64,000 bases of DNA from Erinaceus europaeus (lineage: Eukaryota; Chordata; Mammalia; Eulipotyphla; Erinaceidae). Below the pieces are notes generated by a model, which was not told the DNA's origin, made no database searches, and saw only the letters and a program-made list of their open reading frames with translations. Position numbers and translations under genes: made by a program. This document shows, piece by piece, positions 11,740-22,380 of the stretch; the first letter of the stretch is position 1; each line of letters begins with the position of its first letter. Location: assembly GCF_950295315.1 (NCBI RefSeq), contig NC_080177.1, positions 77,903,096 to 77,967,095 of the forward strand, given 5' to 3'.

Positions 11740-12355
11740 TTTTTAAAGCCAAAATAAAACAAAAGATAGTGGAAACATCCCAATGAGCAAATAATTTCCC
11801 AAGTGCTACAGGACGCTTGGTGAAATGGGAGACTCTAAAAGAAACAAGGACAATGACGTATTCTATTTGGTATTTTTCTTTTTTCCTCCTTTCAACCCAC
11901 GCCATTTCTGTGAACCATCTGGGATGGATCGGATTATTTATTATTCAGCAAATATTCATTCCCTTAAGGGGACTTTCCCAAGGGAATAATATACTTCCCT
12001 CCAGTGATGCTGGCCACTACTCTGTGACTTGGCTGGGCTTCAAGCTGGGCCGTGTCCTACCCACTCATTCATCATGTTTCTGCACATCCTATGACTTCCT
12101 TTGGTCAATGGATCTTAGCAGATGTGGCAAAAGCAGACATGTGAGCCGCTGCCGTAGCTGGCCTAGACTTCATGCACTTCTGCTGATGGTCTCACGCCCG
12201 AGGCCAGAACCCAGCATGAAACAAGCAAAGCAGAATAGCCCTAGCTGGAACAAGACCCAGACCCTCAAGCAGAACCCAGTGTGAGAAAAAATGCTCTAAG
12301 GCACTGAGTTTTGCGATAACCAGAAAAGCAAACCTGTCGCAGTTGATTTTAAGTA
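11740..12355. other. Old, unclassified repeat-like intronic segment
   Basis: About 12,000-12,310 (gtgacttggctgggcttc, gtcaatggatcttagc, aaggcactgagttttg) resembles the 3' part of an ancient mammalian interspersed repeat. I could not name the family. A 155-codon open frame here has no known domain and is probably chance. Confidence 0.35.
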
Positions 12356-12365
12356 AAAAATTATT

Positions 12366-12725
12366 ATGGGGGGGGGGGGGGTCGGGCGGTGGCGCAGTGG
12401 GTTAAGCGCACGTGGCCCAAAGCGCAAGGACCGGCGTAAGGATCCGGGTTCAAGCCCCCGGCTCCCCACCTGCAGGGGAGTCGCTTCACAGGTGGTGAAG
12501 CAGGTCTGCAGGTGTCTATCTTTCTCTCCCCCTCTCTGTCTTCCCCTCCTCTCTCCATTTCTCTCTCTCCTATCCAACAACGAACAACATCAACAATGGC
12601 AATAATAATAACCACAATGAGGCTACAACAACAAGGGCAACAAAAAGGGGAAAAAAATGGCCTCCAGGAGCGGTGGATTCATGGTGCAGTCACTGAGCCC
12701 AGCAATAACCCTGGAATGGAAAAAA
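12366..12725 (+). mobile_element. A-ext SINE preceded by poly-G
   Basis: A G14 run at the 5' end, gtcgggcggtggcgcagtgg head; the module at about 12,659-12,716 ends in ccctgga(atgg), so its right arm is mutated. Confidence 0.88.
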
Positions 12726-12740
12726 ATATATATATTATTA

Positions 12741-13008
12741 TGGGGGTCGGGCAGTAGCGCAGCAGGTTAAGCGCACGTGGCGCAAAGCGCAAGGATGGGC
12801 GGAAGGAACCCGGTTCGAGCCCCCGGCTCCCCACCTGCAGGGGAGTCGCTTCACAGGCGGTGAAGCAGGTCTGCAGGTGTCTGTCTTTCTCTCCCCCTCT
12901 CTGTCTTCCCCTCCTCTCTCCATTTCTCTCTGTCCTATCCAACAACGACGACGACATCAATAACTACAACAATAAAACAAGGGCAATAAAAGGGAAAATA
13001 AATATATT
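12741..13008 (+). mobile_element. Family A SINE
   Basis: Directly downstream of the previous SINE in the same orientation; gggggtcgggcagtagcgca to aaaagggaaaataaat. Confidence 0.9.
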
Positions 13009-13162
13009 TTAAAAATTTTATAAAAAGGTTATTATATGGGTGTAGAAGATACAAGGAAATTTAACAAAGGCTTGCAAATCCAGAATCCTTTAATTGTGTC
13101 CCTCAGGATTAAATGTGCTTAAGATTCATGTATATCATTTAATAAAGACAGTATGAGCTCAA

Positions 13163-13288
13163 TAGGGCTGGGGAGAGAGCATAAAAGACTCATGCTTGAG
13201 GCTCTGATGTCCCTGGTTCAGTCCCCAACTTCACCAGAAACCAGGGCTGAGCAATGTTCTGCTATCTATCTCAATAAAATAAAAGTAA
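13163..13288 (+). mobile_element. Family C SINE
   Basis: agggctggggagagagcata to ctgagcaatgttctg. Confidence 0.78.
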
Positions 13289-13323
13289 AAGATTTAAAAA
13301 ATATATGCTGTAATGCCATAGTT

Positions 13324-13472
13324 TGGGGCAGGGAAGATAGCATACTGGTTATGCACATGATTTTCATGCCTGGGGCTCCAATTCAAATCTGAGTCTCAGA
13401 TTCAGTCCCTGGCACCACCATAAAACAGAGCTGAGCAGTGTTCTGAGGTCGATCACTCCCTCTAAAATAAAA
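13324..13472 (+). mobile_element. Family C SINE
   Basis: gggaagatagcatactggtt; the gagtctcagattcag region is locally duplicated. Confidence 0.8.
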
Positions 13473-13984
13473 TAGCTATTTTAAATACCATAGTTTTATA
13501 ATGCCTCCTCAGGGTCTTAAATAGAACTGTAAGATCAAACACATAATGAAACATATAAGCAAGTATACATCACATAAAGACTGTAAATAGGTTCAGGTCA
13601 GATTTCCCAGTCAAGTGTCTTACAAAGAGCCTTTCAGCCTTTTAGAGGGTATGAATTTCAGGTGTGTGGATAGGAGACTGCAATCCTGTAATTACAAGGA
13701 ATTTTTCTTCTTTTCAAAATTTAATTTCAGTCAAGTAGTAGGTGTGATTGCCCGAGTCGCTATCTCGAATTCCCTGTAGAAAGGGGCAATATATAACTAA
13801 TCTTTAATGAAAAAAGACTGACTAATCACTTTATATAATTTGCAAATCACTGCTTATCCACAGCAAAGCTTACATTCTCTCCTTGGCTTTAGATGAGTTT
13901 ACATGCAGAGCAGTGCAAGGCAGTGTGGAAACCCAGCGCCAACACCCTCGAGTCCTGAACAGTTACTGAATTTCGGTTTTTCCT
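13473..13984. other. PSEN1 intron 1, unique sequence
   Basis: No gene or repeat recognised. Confidence 0.5.
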
Positions 13985-14349
13985 TTTTTTTTTTTTTTTT
14001 TGGTCTCCAGGGTTATCACTGGGGCTCGGTGCCTGCACTACGAATCCACTGCTCCTGGAGGCTATCTTCCCCATTTTGTTGCCTTCGTTGTTGTGGTTAT
14101 TATTATTGTTGTTACAGCTGTTGTTGGACAGGACAGAGAGAAATGGAGAGAGGAGGAGAAGACAGAGAGGGGGAGAGAAGGACAGATACCTGCAGACCTG
14201 CTTCACTGACCACTTGTGAAGTGACCCCCCCCCCCCCCCCCCCCCCCGCAAGTGGGGAGCCGGGGGCTTGAACCAGGATCCTTAACGCTGGTCTTTATGC
14301 TTCGCGCCACGTGCGCACACTTAACCCGCTGCGCTACCGCCTGGCCCCC
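13985..14349 (-). mobile_element. A-ext SINE with poly-C expansion
   Basis: Module first (tctccagggttatcactg to gctcctggaggc), then an inverted A body in which the cgactcccctgc segment has become about 21 C (about 14,226-14,247). Confidence 0.88.
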
Positions 14350-14433
14350 ACTTATTGAATTTCTATGGTAGGTGAGGCTGGGGATGCTGCTGCAAGAGAC
14401 TCTGCTTGTGGACACGTTAGGAATCTAAGCGGA

Positions 14434-14609
14434 GGGGCCAGGCAGTGGCGCACCTGGGTAAATGCTCACATTATAGCACTTAAGAACCCGGGGTCAAACC
14501 TCTAGTTCCCACCCGCCTGGCAAAAGCTTCACGAGCAGTGAAGCAAGGCTGCAGGTGTCTTATCTCCTCCTCTACTCTCAATTTCTCTATCCAATAATAA
14601 ATAAAAGGA
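14434..14609 (+). mobile_element. Family B SINE
   Basis: ggggccaggcagtggcgcac to tctctatccaataataaat. Confidence 0.86.
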
Positions 14610-14766
14610 TAATTTTAAAAAAGTTTAAAAAAAATGAATTTAAGAAGTGACAGCAAGCACATTTTTACATTAATCATACATTGGAATAAAGATAGCAAAG
14701 ATATATTGGGTTATGTAAAATATATTTTTCAAACTCACTTTACCTATTTCTATTTTTTTTTTTTTT

Positions 14767-15068
14767 TGTCTCCAAGGTTATCGCTGGGGCTCAGTGCCCG
14801 CAGTACCAATCCACTGCTCCCGGAAGCTAGTTTTCCCTTTGGTTGCCCTTGTTATTGCTGTCGTTGTTGTTAGGTAGTCCAGAGAGAAATGGAGAGAGGA
14901 GGGGAAGAGGACAGGAGAAAGACAGACACCTGCAGACCTGCTTCACCGCTTGTGAAGCGACCCCCCTGCAGGTGGGGAGCCGGGGGCTGGAACCGGGGTC
15001 CTAGCACAGGGTCCTTGCGCTTTGCGCCATGCGCACACTTAACCTGCGCTCTACCGTCCGGCCCCCAC
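14767..15068 (-). mobile_element. A-ext SINE
   Basis: tctccaaggttatcgctggg module, then an inverted A body to accgtccggcccc. Confidence 0.87.
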
Positions 15069-15189
15069 CTACTTCTATTTTTTTAATGTGTTTGGATGGG
15101 ATGAAGACGTGGCAGTAAATGCCTCTCTCCAAGGTGCATGCGTGGGGTCCTGAGTGTCATCCCAACACCCCATAAAAATGAGAAAGCGA

Positions 15190-16008
15190 GGCTCTGGCTT
15201 CTGCCTCCCCCTTGCAATTAATTTCTTTTCAATAACATGTACTTATAAGAACATCTACAATTCGCGTCTGCCGGTCACAGAATCTCCACTGAACAGCGCT
15301 GCTCTAAATCTCTGGTTCTTCCTGCTACACCAGGTCTAATATTCAAAAGCCCTGCTACCCCTCCCCTCCAGAAGCTTTGCGAGAGGTTCTGTGGCCCAGT
15401 GGGCGGTGTCCCTAGGGAGACCGGACACTCTGGCGTCAGCCGGGAGCCTTCCAAAGTGAAGCTTCCAAAGCTCTCTATGGCCGCGCTCTCTAGACTAGCT
15501 CTCTGCTCAAGCCTCGTCCCCCTCTGAACCCGCGCTTAGTTCCCCGGCTGCCCTGCTTCTTCCTGCTTCTTCCTGCTTCCCGTCTCCGCCTCCACGAAAG
15601 CTCCAGCTCTCACGGCACCTCAGCCGGGTCGCCTCTACTCTCTCGCGCACACTGGCCCTCGCGGCCAGTCATCAAAGTTCCCACCACAGCGGTGCTGCAC
15701 TCAGGACACTTTTCAGCCTCTCACTCCTTCCCCCACATAAAGGAGAAGCGGCGGCAGAAGAGGTTTGGGGAAAGACTTTTTGCCAGGAGGTGCTGACGAG
15801 AAGCAAACCTCGCCTTTTAATCTGACCGAACCCCAGTGGCTGGCAGGAGCGGAGGGCACCAGATCTGAGAGAGGAGGGCAGCGTGTGCCGGGGCAGCGCG
15901 GTCGGGCCTTCCTGGTGGCTGGCGCCAGAACTCAGTCCCTGTGGACAGTCATGCTGGGGGCAGGCGGGTAGCCCCAGGCTAACGACTGTCAGCCCCCGAC
16001 AGCGGCCC
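15190..16008. other. GC-rich unique DNA left of the minisatellite
   Basis: GC and CpG rise from about 15,360 with no clear promoter motif set. A direct repeat of cttcttcctg occurs at 15,557-15,577. No coding gene recognised. Confidence 0.4.
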
Positions 16009-16227
16009 CAGCCCCTTCCTCCCTCTCCCTCTCTCCCTCTCTCTCTCTCTGTGTCGGCATCAAAGTCAGCGTGGCTCTTTCCCAGCCCCTTCCCCTCTCT
16101 CTCTCTCTCTCTCTCTCTGTGTCGGCATCAAAGTCAGCGTGGCTCTTTCCCAGCCCCTTCCTCCCTCTCCCTCTCTCTCTCTCTCTGTGTCGGCATCAAA
16201 GTCAGCGTGGCTCTTTCCCAGCCCCTT

Positions 16228-16264
<37 letters not shown>

Positions 16265-16305
16265 GTGTCGGCATCAAAGTCAGCGTGGCTCTTTCCCAGC
16301 CCCTT

Positions 16306-16348
<43 letters not shown>

Positions 16349-16873
16349 GCATCAAAGTCAGCGTGGCTCTTTCCCAGCCCCTTCCCCTCTCTCTCTCCCT
16401 CTCTCTCTCTCTCTGTCGGCATCAAAGTCAGCGTGGCTCTTTCCCAGCCCCTTCCTCCCTCTCCCTCTCCCTCTCTCTCTCTCTCTCTGTCGGCATCAAA
16501 GTCAGCGTGGCTCTTTCCCAGCCCCTTCCTCCCTCTCCCTCTCCCTCTCTCTCTCTCTCTCTGTGTCGGCATCAAAGTCAGCGTGGCTCTTTCCCAGCCC
16601 CTTCCCCTCTCTCTCCCTCTCTCTCTCTCTCTCTGTCGGCATCAAAGTCAGCGTGGCTCTTTCCCAGCCCCTTCCCCTCTCTCTCTCTCTCTCTCTCTCT
16701 CTGTGTCGGCATCAAAGTCAGCGTGGCTCTTTCCCAGCCCCTTCCTCTCCCTCTCTCTCTCTCTCTCTGTGTCGGCATCAAAGTCAGCGTGGCTCTTTCC
16801 CAGCCCCTTCCCCTCTCTCTCCCTCTCTCTCTCTGTCGGCATCAAAGTCAGCGTGGCTCTTTCCCAGCCCCTT

Positions 16874-16910
<37 letters not shown>

Positions 16911-17011
16911 GTGTCGGCATCAAAGTCAGCGTGGCTCTTTCCCAGCCCCTTCCTCTCTCTCTCTCTCTCTGTGTCGGCATCAAAGTCAGCGTGGCTCTTT
17001 CCCAGCCCCTT

Positions 17012-17048
<37 letters not shown>

Positions 17049-17213
17049 GTGTCGGCATCAAAGTCAGCGTGGCTCTTTCCCAGCCCCTTCCTCCCTCTCC
17101 CTCTCTCTGTGTCGGCATCAAAGTCAGCGTGGCTCTTTCCCAGCCCCTTCCCCTCTCTCTCCCTCTCTCTCTCTGTCGGCATCAAAGTCAGCGTGGCTCT
17201 TTCCCAGCCCCTT

Positions 17214-17250
<37 letters not shown>

Positions 17251-17943
17251 GTGTCGGCATCAAAGTCAGCGTGGCTCTTTCCCAGCCCCTTCCTCTCTCT
17301 CTCTCTCTCTGTGTCGGCATCAAAGTCAGCGTGGCTCTTTCCCAGCCCCTTCCTCCCTCTCCCTCTCTCTGTGTCGGCATCAAAGTCAGCGTGGCTCTTT
17401 CCCAGCCCCTTCCCCTCTCTCCCTCTCTCTCTCTGTGTGTCGGCATCAAAGTCAGCGTGGCTCTTTCCCAGCCCCTTCCCCTCTCTCCCTCTCTCTCTCT
17501 CTCTGTGTCGGCATCAAAGTCAGCGTGGCTCTTTCCCAGCCCCTTCCTCTCTCTCCCTCTCTCTCTCTCTGTGTCGGCATCAAAGTCAGCGTGGCTCTTT
17601 CCCAGCCCCTTCCTCCCTCTCCCTCTCTCCCTCTCTCTCTCTCTCTGTGTCGGCATCAAAGTCAGCGTGGCTCTTTCCCAGCCCCTTCCCCTCTCTCTCT
17701 CTCTCTCTCTCTGTGTCGGCATCAAAGTCAGCGTGGCTCTTTCCCAGCCCCTTCCTCTCCCTCTCTCTCTCTCTCTCTGTGTCGGCATCAAAGTCAGCGT
17801 GGCTCTTTCCCAGCCCCTTCCTCCCTCTCCCTCTCTCTGTGTCGGCATCAAAGTCAGCGTGGCTCTTTCCCAGCCCCTTCCCCTCTCTCTCCCTCTCTCT
17901 CTCTGTCGGCATCAAAGTCAGCGTGGCTCTTTCCCAGCCCCTT

Positions 17944-17980
<37 letters not shown>

Positions 17981-18081
17981 GTGTCGGCATCAAAGTCAGC
18001 GTGGCTCTTTCCCAGCCCCTTCCTCTCTCTCTCTCTCTCTGTGTCGGCATCAAAGTCAGCGTGGCTCTTTCCCAGCCCCTT

Positions 18082-18118
<37 letters not shown>

Positions 18119-18343
18119 GTGTCGGCATCAAAGTCAGCGTGGCTCTTTCCCAGCCCCTTCCTCTCTCTCTCTCTCTCTGTGTCGGCATCAAAGTCAGCGT
18201 GGCTCTTTCCCAGCCCCTTCCTCCCTCTCCCTCTCTCTGTGTCGGCATCAAAGTCAGCGTGGCTCTTTCCCAGCCCCTTCCCCTCTCTCTCCCTCTCTCT
18301 CTCTGTCGGCATCAAAGTCAGCGTGGCTCTTTCCCAGCCCCTT

Positions 18344-18380
<37 letters not shown>

Positions 18381-18765
18381 GTGTCGGCATCAAAGTCAGC
18401 GTGGCTCTTTCCCAGCCCCTTCCCCTCTCTCCCTCTCTCTCTCTCTCTGTGTCGGCATCAAAGTCAGCGTGGCTCTTTCCCAGCCCCTTCCTCTCTCTCC
18501 CTCTCTCTCTCTCTGTGTCGGCATCAAAGTCAGCGTGGCTCTTTCCCAGCCCCTTCCTCCCTCTCCCTCTCTCCCTCTCTCTCTCTCTCTGTGTCGGCAT
18601 CAAAGTCAGCGTGGCTCTTTCCCAGCCCCTTCCCCTCTCTCTCTCTCTCTCTCTCTGTGTCGGCATCAAAGTCAGCGTGGCTCTTTCCCAGCCCCTTCCT
18701 CTCCCTCTCTCTCTCCCTCTCTCTCTCTCTCTGTGTCGGCATCAAAGTCAGCGTGGCTCTTTCCC
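16009..18765. repeat. Minisatellite, 40 copies of a 60-78-bp unit
   Basis: An essentially invariant 41-bp core, starting gtcggcatcaaagtcagcgt, recurs 40 times. Core starts run from 16,053 to 18,735, and the cores are separated by CT-rich filler of variable length. All 39 spacings are even: 60, 64, 66, 68, 70, 74, 76 or 78 bp. Copies therefore differ only by whole CT dinucleotides. A partial unit begins at 16,009, and the last copy breaks off after the first 31 bp of the core at 18,765. It lies in PSEN1 intron 1, about 2 kb downstream of the promoter, so the transcript would contain long purine (GA) tracts. Long open frames across it are a by-product of the composition and not genes. Confidence 0.97.
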
Positions 18766-19245
18766 GTTCAGATCATCAGCCCTCAGGCCCCGAGGCCGCC
18801 ACGACCCCACGCTGACCACACGGGGAAGTGTCCGGAGCCCTACCCCGCCAGGGGAATACCAGGGTCAGCGCAGGTCTGTCTGGGGCCTCCAGGCAGCTGC
18901 CCACACTCAGCAAGAAGCGGCCCCAGAAGCACGAAACTCCGTCCTTCAACATCCCAGAAGAATTTGGGGTCCAAACTCCTAGGGGGGAAACGCTGATGGA
19001 CCCAGGGGCGGCGCCCAGGAAACGGGAGCAGGGACAGGTGAGGCTGGGAGAGGTGGCGGCGGACACGCTGGACCTGTGGGCCTCTCCAGCTCTTCCTCCT
19101 TACAGCATCATCAAGTGGTACCTCGGCTTTCCTCGCCCTCTCTCTCTCCCTCTCATGTTCTAGCATGTGAGTGTTCTCCATTTTCCTGAAGCAGATTTAA
19201 AATGCTTGAAAGAAAAAAGAAAGAGAAAGCGCGGAGAAGTGAAAA
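18766..19245. other. GC-rich unique DNA right of the minisatellite
   Basis: Frames are open on both strands because of composition. No homology recognised. Confidence 0.4.
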
Positions 19246-19372
19246 GCAGGCCGGGTGGTGGCCCTGCCCGAGTGGCGAAGCAGGGCTGCGGGGGTCTCTG
19301 TCTCTCTCCCGCGCGATCTCCCCCGCCCTCTCAATTTCTGGCTGTCCCCACCCAATAAGTGAATAACGACAA
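19246..19372 (+). mobile_element. Family B SINE with internal deletion
   Basis: ggccgggtggtggccctgcc joins directly to gtggcgaagcagggctgcgg, so the B-box part is missing. Confidence 0.7.
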
Positions 19373-19385
19373 TTTTTTAAAAATG

Positions 19386-19386
<1 letters not shown>

Positions 19387-19420
<34 letters not shown>
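19387..19420. repeat. (GA)n microsatellite
   Basis: About 16 repeats of ga after aatgaaagaa. Confidence 0.9.
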
Positions 19421-19577
19421 TGAAAAGCTCAAGGCGGAGAGGGAGGGCAGGAGGTGGGGAGACACACGGATGAACCGAGTCCACGGCCTGCGCTCGGAGA
19501 TGGGAGCAGATGGCAGGCGCACACGCAGCCACAGCCCTCCCGCATCGTCAAGGCCTTTGCTGCGGAGGGAGGACGGG

Positions 19578-19724
19578 CGGGCCCCAGGCGGTGGCTTAAG
19601 CGCAAGGACCCGGGTTCAAGCCTCCGGCCCCACCTGCAGGGGGAGAAGCCTCACGAGTGGGTGAAGCAGGGCTGCGGGGGTCTCTGTCTCTCGTCCTCTC
19701 CATTTCTGTCTCTATCGAAAAAAT
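19578..19724 (+). mobile_element. Family B SINE
   Basis: ggccccaggcggtggcttaa, shortened A-box region. Confidence 0.8.
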
Positions 19725-19730
19725 CAAGCG

Positions 19731-20000
19731 GGGGTCGGGCGGTGGCGCAGCGGGTTAAGCGCAGCGCAGGGACCGGCCTAAGGATCCCGGTTCGAGCCCC
19801 GGCTCCCCGCCTGCAGGGGAGTCGCTTCACAGGCGGTGAAGCAGGTCTGCAGGTGTCTGTCTTTCTCTCCCCCTCTCTGTCTTCCCCTCCTCTCTCCGTT
19901 TCTCTCTGTCCTGTCCAACAACGCCGACATCAATAACAGCAACAACCACAACAACAATGAAAAACAACAAGGGCCACAAAAGGGAAAATAAATATAAAAA
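19731..20000 (+). mobile_element. Family A SINE
   Basis: gggggtcgggcggtggcgca to aaagggaaaataaatat. Confidence 0.9.
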
Positions 20001-20017
20001 GAAAACAATAGATAACA

Positions 20018-20190
20018 GGGGCCAGGCGCTGGCGCTGCAGTGCGCGAGGACCCGGCTTCAAGCCCCCCGCCCCCACCTGCAGGGGGGAAGCTTCACGGGT
20101 GGGTGAAGCAGGGCTGCGGGTGTCTGTCTGCTTCTTTCTCTCTCCATCTCCCCTTCCCCTCTGCATCTCTGTCTTTATCCAATCATAAGT
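20018..20190 (+). mobile_element. Family B SINE
   Basis: ggggccaggcgctggcgctg to tctttatccaatcataag. Confidence 0.83.
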
Positions 20191-20329
20191 CAATACAAAG
20201 TATTCTTTAATAAAAGAATAAAGTAGTAACAAGGGCATCCAAAGGGAAAATACAAAAAAAATTTTTTTAAAGAATTCTATTAAAATAAACTAAAAAATTA
20301 TCAAATAATAATAATAAAAAGAGAAGTGC

Positions 20330-21010
20330 AGCGGGGCTTTGGCAAGCCACCTCCCATCCCCTCGGGACAGGTGACCCGCCCGCCCGCCCGCCCGCCAGGT
20401 GCGGCCGCCGCCGCCGCGCACTTCCGGGGCGTGTCCTCCGCGCCTCCCGAGCCGGCCGCCGGGACGCCGCTCGCGGCCCCCGCGCCGGGAAGGACGGACG
20501 CACGGACGCACGGACAGACACGCGGCCGGCAGTTCCAGCAGCGGCTCGAGGCGCTTCCGCTTTCTCCCGCCCTCAGGGGCTGCGCCCCCGGAAACAGCTC
20601 CCGGACCCCGAGGCCCAGAAACGGGCGCCCGCCCCGCCGGGCCGCACCCCGCCGCTCCTCGTCCAGGACGCGGGGCCGTCGACTTGACAGACCGCCGGGC
20701 TCAGCCCGCCCGCGTCGGCCTCGAGACAACGGCGCCTCCCCTCCCGGCACGCCGCGCACCTACCCGCAGGCGGCCGCCGACAGCAGTGGCCGCAGTCCCT
20801 GCCCGGCGCCGCGGACTTTGTTTCCGATGTGACACCGCGGCCTCGGAAGCGGCCGGGCCCCGCCCCCCAGACGTCGCCGCGTCACTTCCGGTCCTGCGGT
20901 CATTGGCCTCCGACCCGCTGATGGCGGCGCGGCGGGGCTTCCGGTGCGGCGCAGGGACCAACCCCCTCAACGCGCCACCCGGCATCTAGGCGACCGGCTC
21001 AGAGCAGCGC
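20330..21010 (-). promoter_or_regulatory. PSEN1: CpG-island promoter of PSEN1
   Basis: About 680 bp of GC-rich DNA with many CpGs stands out from AT-rich surroundings. Just upstream of exon 1 on the minus strand are a GC box (20856-20868), a CRE-like TGACG with an ETS site ACCGGAAGTG (20892-20883), a CCAAT box (20906-20902), a YY1-like GCCGCCAT (about 20919-20928) and a second ETS core near 20938-20944. There is no TATA box. ETS control of the human PSEN1 promoter is in the literature. The left half (20,330-20,760), with cgcccg repeats at 20,377-20,397, is then the start of intron 1. Confidence 0.75.
20764..20850 (-). other. PSEN1: PSEN1 exon 1, noncoding
   Basis: On the minus strand, TCACATCGGAAACAAA (20832-20817) matches the human PSEN1 exon 1 sequence as remembered. 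About 50 nt further on, CCTGCGG is followed by the donor GTAGGT (20763-20758). The start is uncertain; 20,850 is a round figure placed just upstream of the matched motif and below the GC box. Exon 2 follows after an intron of about 19.1 kb. Confidence 0.7.
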
Positions 21011-21042
21011 CGAAGTTTGAGGTTGCTGGGCATCCGAGACTG

Positions 21043-21146
21043 CAGAGAGCCAGTTCCCATAACGTTTATGCACACAAACTCTAGGACCTGAGGCTCCGAG
21101 GTCCCAGGTTCAATCCCCTGCATCACCATAAACCAAAGCTGAAAAT
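21043..21146 (+). mobile_element. Family C SINE
   Basis: ataacgtttatgcacacaaa to ccataaaccaaagctg, at the upstream edge of the CpG island. Confidence 0.75.
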
Positions 21147-21570
21147 TTGGCAGCTTGGGGGCTTTCCTGGTTGCCACCAACTGGCAGCCCCATCACGGGG
21201 ACATGAGACATTGTACTCAATGTCAGTAAGGTCCTGTAAGAACCACTAAGCCCCAATAACATGATAAAAACAAAACAAAAACTTTCTTACGACTGACCTG
21301 TTTTTCTTACCATGAATCAATGTTGGGATTTTATCAACTGATTTTGTTATAACCCTTAAGAATACCCTAAGTTATCCCTTTCTTTCCCCATGAGCTGGTT
21401 GAGTCTAATCGTTTTCAAATTTTAAATACGTTGTGCATTTCTGTTGGGGGGGGGGAAACGAAAATTTCTATGTAAGAGGTAGTGTGTGCTTCTGGCATCA
21501 TAAATCCAGCGTTTCTGTCACTTACCTGTAATGCAGCCAACTATCTACCCAATGAATTCAAAACTTAGAG
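21147..21570. other. Intergenic, unique sequence
   Basis: A run of nine or ten G near 21,444; nothing else recognised. Confidence 0.5.
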
Positions 21571-21706
21571 TGAGAGGCCGGTGGCGGTAATGCATATGGT
21601 CCGTGTGCAAGTCCCAAGCTCCCCCCTGCAGGAGACTGCAATGAAGCTGGCTCTCTTCCCCCCAAGTCCTCTCTGTGATAGCAACATAAAAAAGCATTAA
21701 AATAAA
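21571..21706 (+). mobile_element. SINE-like fragment, B-type, rearranged
   Basis: gaggccggtggcggtaatgc and cccctgcaggagactgca; family uncertain. Confidence 0.45.
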
Positions 21707-21712
21707 AATAAG

Positions 21713-22030
21713 GGGGGTCAGATGGTAGCGCAGCGGTTTAAGCGCACGTGGCGCTAAGCCCAAGGACCAGCATGGGGATCCCGGCTCCCTGCAGCGGGGT
21801 CCCTTCACAGGCGGTGAAGCAGGTCTGCGGGTGTCTCTTTCTCTCCCTCTCTGTCTCCCTCCTCTCTCAATTTCTGTCCTATCCAACAATAAGACATCAA
21901 TAACAATAATAAACACAACAAAAATAAAGGGGGGGGGGCAACAAAAGGGAAAAATATAGCCGCCAGGCGCAGTGGATTAGTGGTGCAGGCACCGAGCCCC
22001 AGCAATAACCCTGGAGGCCAAAAATAATAA
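21713..22030 (+). mobile_element. A-ext SINE with body deletion
   Basis: ggggggtcagatggtagcgc head; the B box is partly lost (ggatcccggctccctgcagc); the module runs at about 21,959-22,018. Confidence 0.85.
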
Positions 22031-22380
22031 ATTAAAAAATAAAAGATAAAATATTTTTAATTGATGGGAGAACCTCTTAAGCTGCACTGTAGACATCCTC
22101 TGACATCCTTGGGCTTCAAGCATATATGGTAACTCTCAGAGAACATAAAATATCCTATACTCGTAATCACAAAACCTAATAGATTATCAAGGACCATTTC
22201 ATTGTTGTATCAAGCAGCTTTTCACTTAAATTATGATGAAGGCAACACATGCCACACTGCTTCATCTTAAAACTAAGCATAACCAATCATAAATATGTTA
22301 ACCCCGAACTGAAAAAGCAGAAATGCTCAACACAACTAATCAGAACATTAAAACGATAGATGACATCTAGTCAGAATTTT
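22031..22380. other. Intergenic, unique sequence
   Basis: AT-rich; nothing recognised. Confidence 0.5.

Noticed and set aside
11817..12284. 155-codon open frame
   Set aside because: No known motif; lies in an intron over repeat-like sequence; no splice or conservation evidence.
12366..12470. tRNA gene candidates with A and B boxes
   Set aside because: The tRNA-like heads belong to dispersed SINEs; no cloverleaf with an intact anticodon arm and acceptor stem could be drawn, and each is followed by a SINE body and tail.
16066..18745. Reverse-strand Arg/Glu-rich open frames across the array
   Set aside because: Reverse of the same repeat; they resemble RE proteins only by composition.
16009..18765. 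CRISPR-like pattern of regular repeats and variable spacers
   Set aside because: Spacers are all low-complexity CT runs, the host is a mammal and no cas genes are present; it is a minisatellite.
15883..18996. A 1,037-codon open frame and similarly long ones in the other two forward frames
   Set aside because: All three forward frames stay open because the minisatellite lacks stop codons. The products are Ser/Leu/Pro repeats without a domain. No gene.
20326..20989. Open frames of 168 and 196 codons in the CpG island
   Set aside because: Random Pro/Arg/Ala coding from GC-rich promoter DNA; opposite strand to PSEN1 and no recognisable domain.
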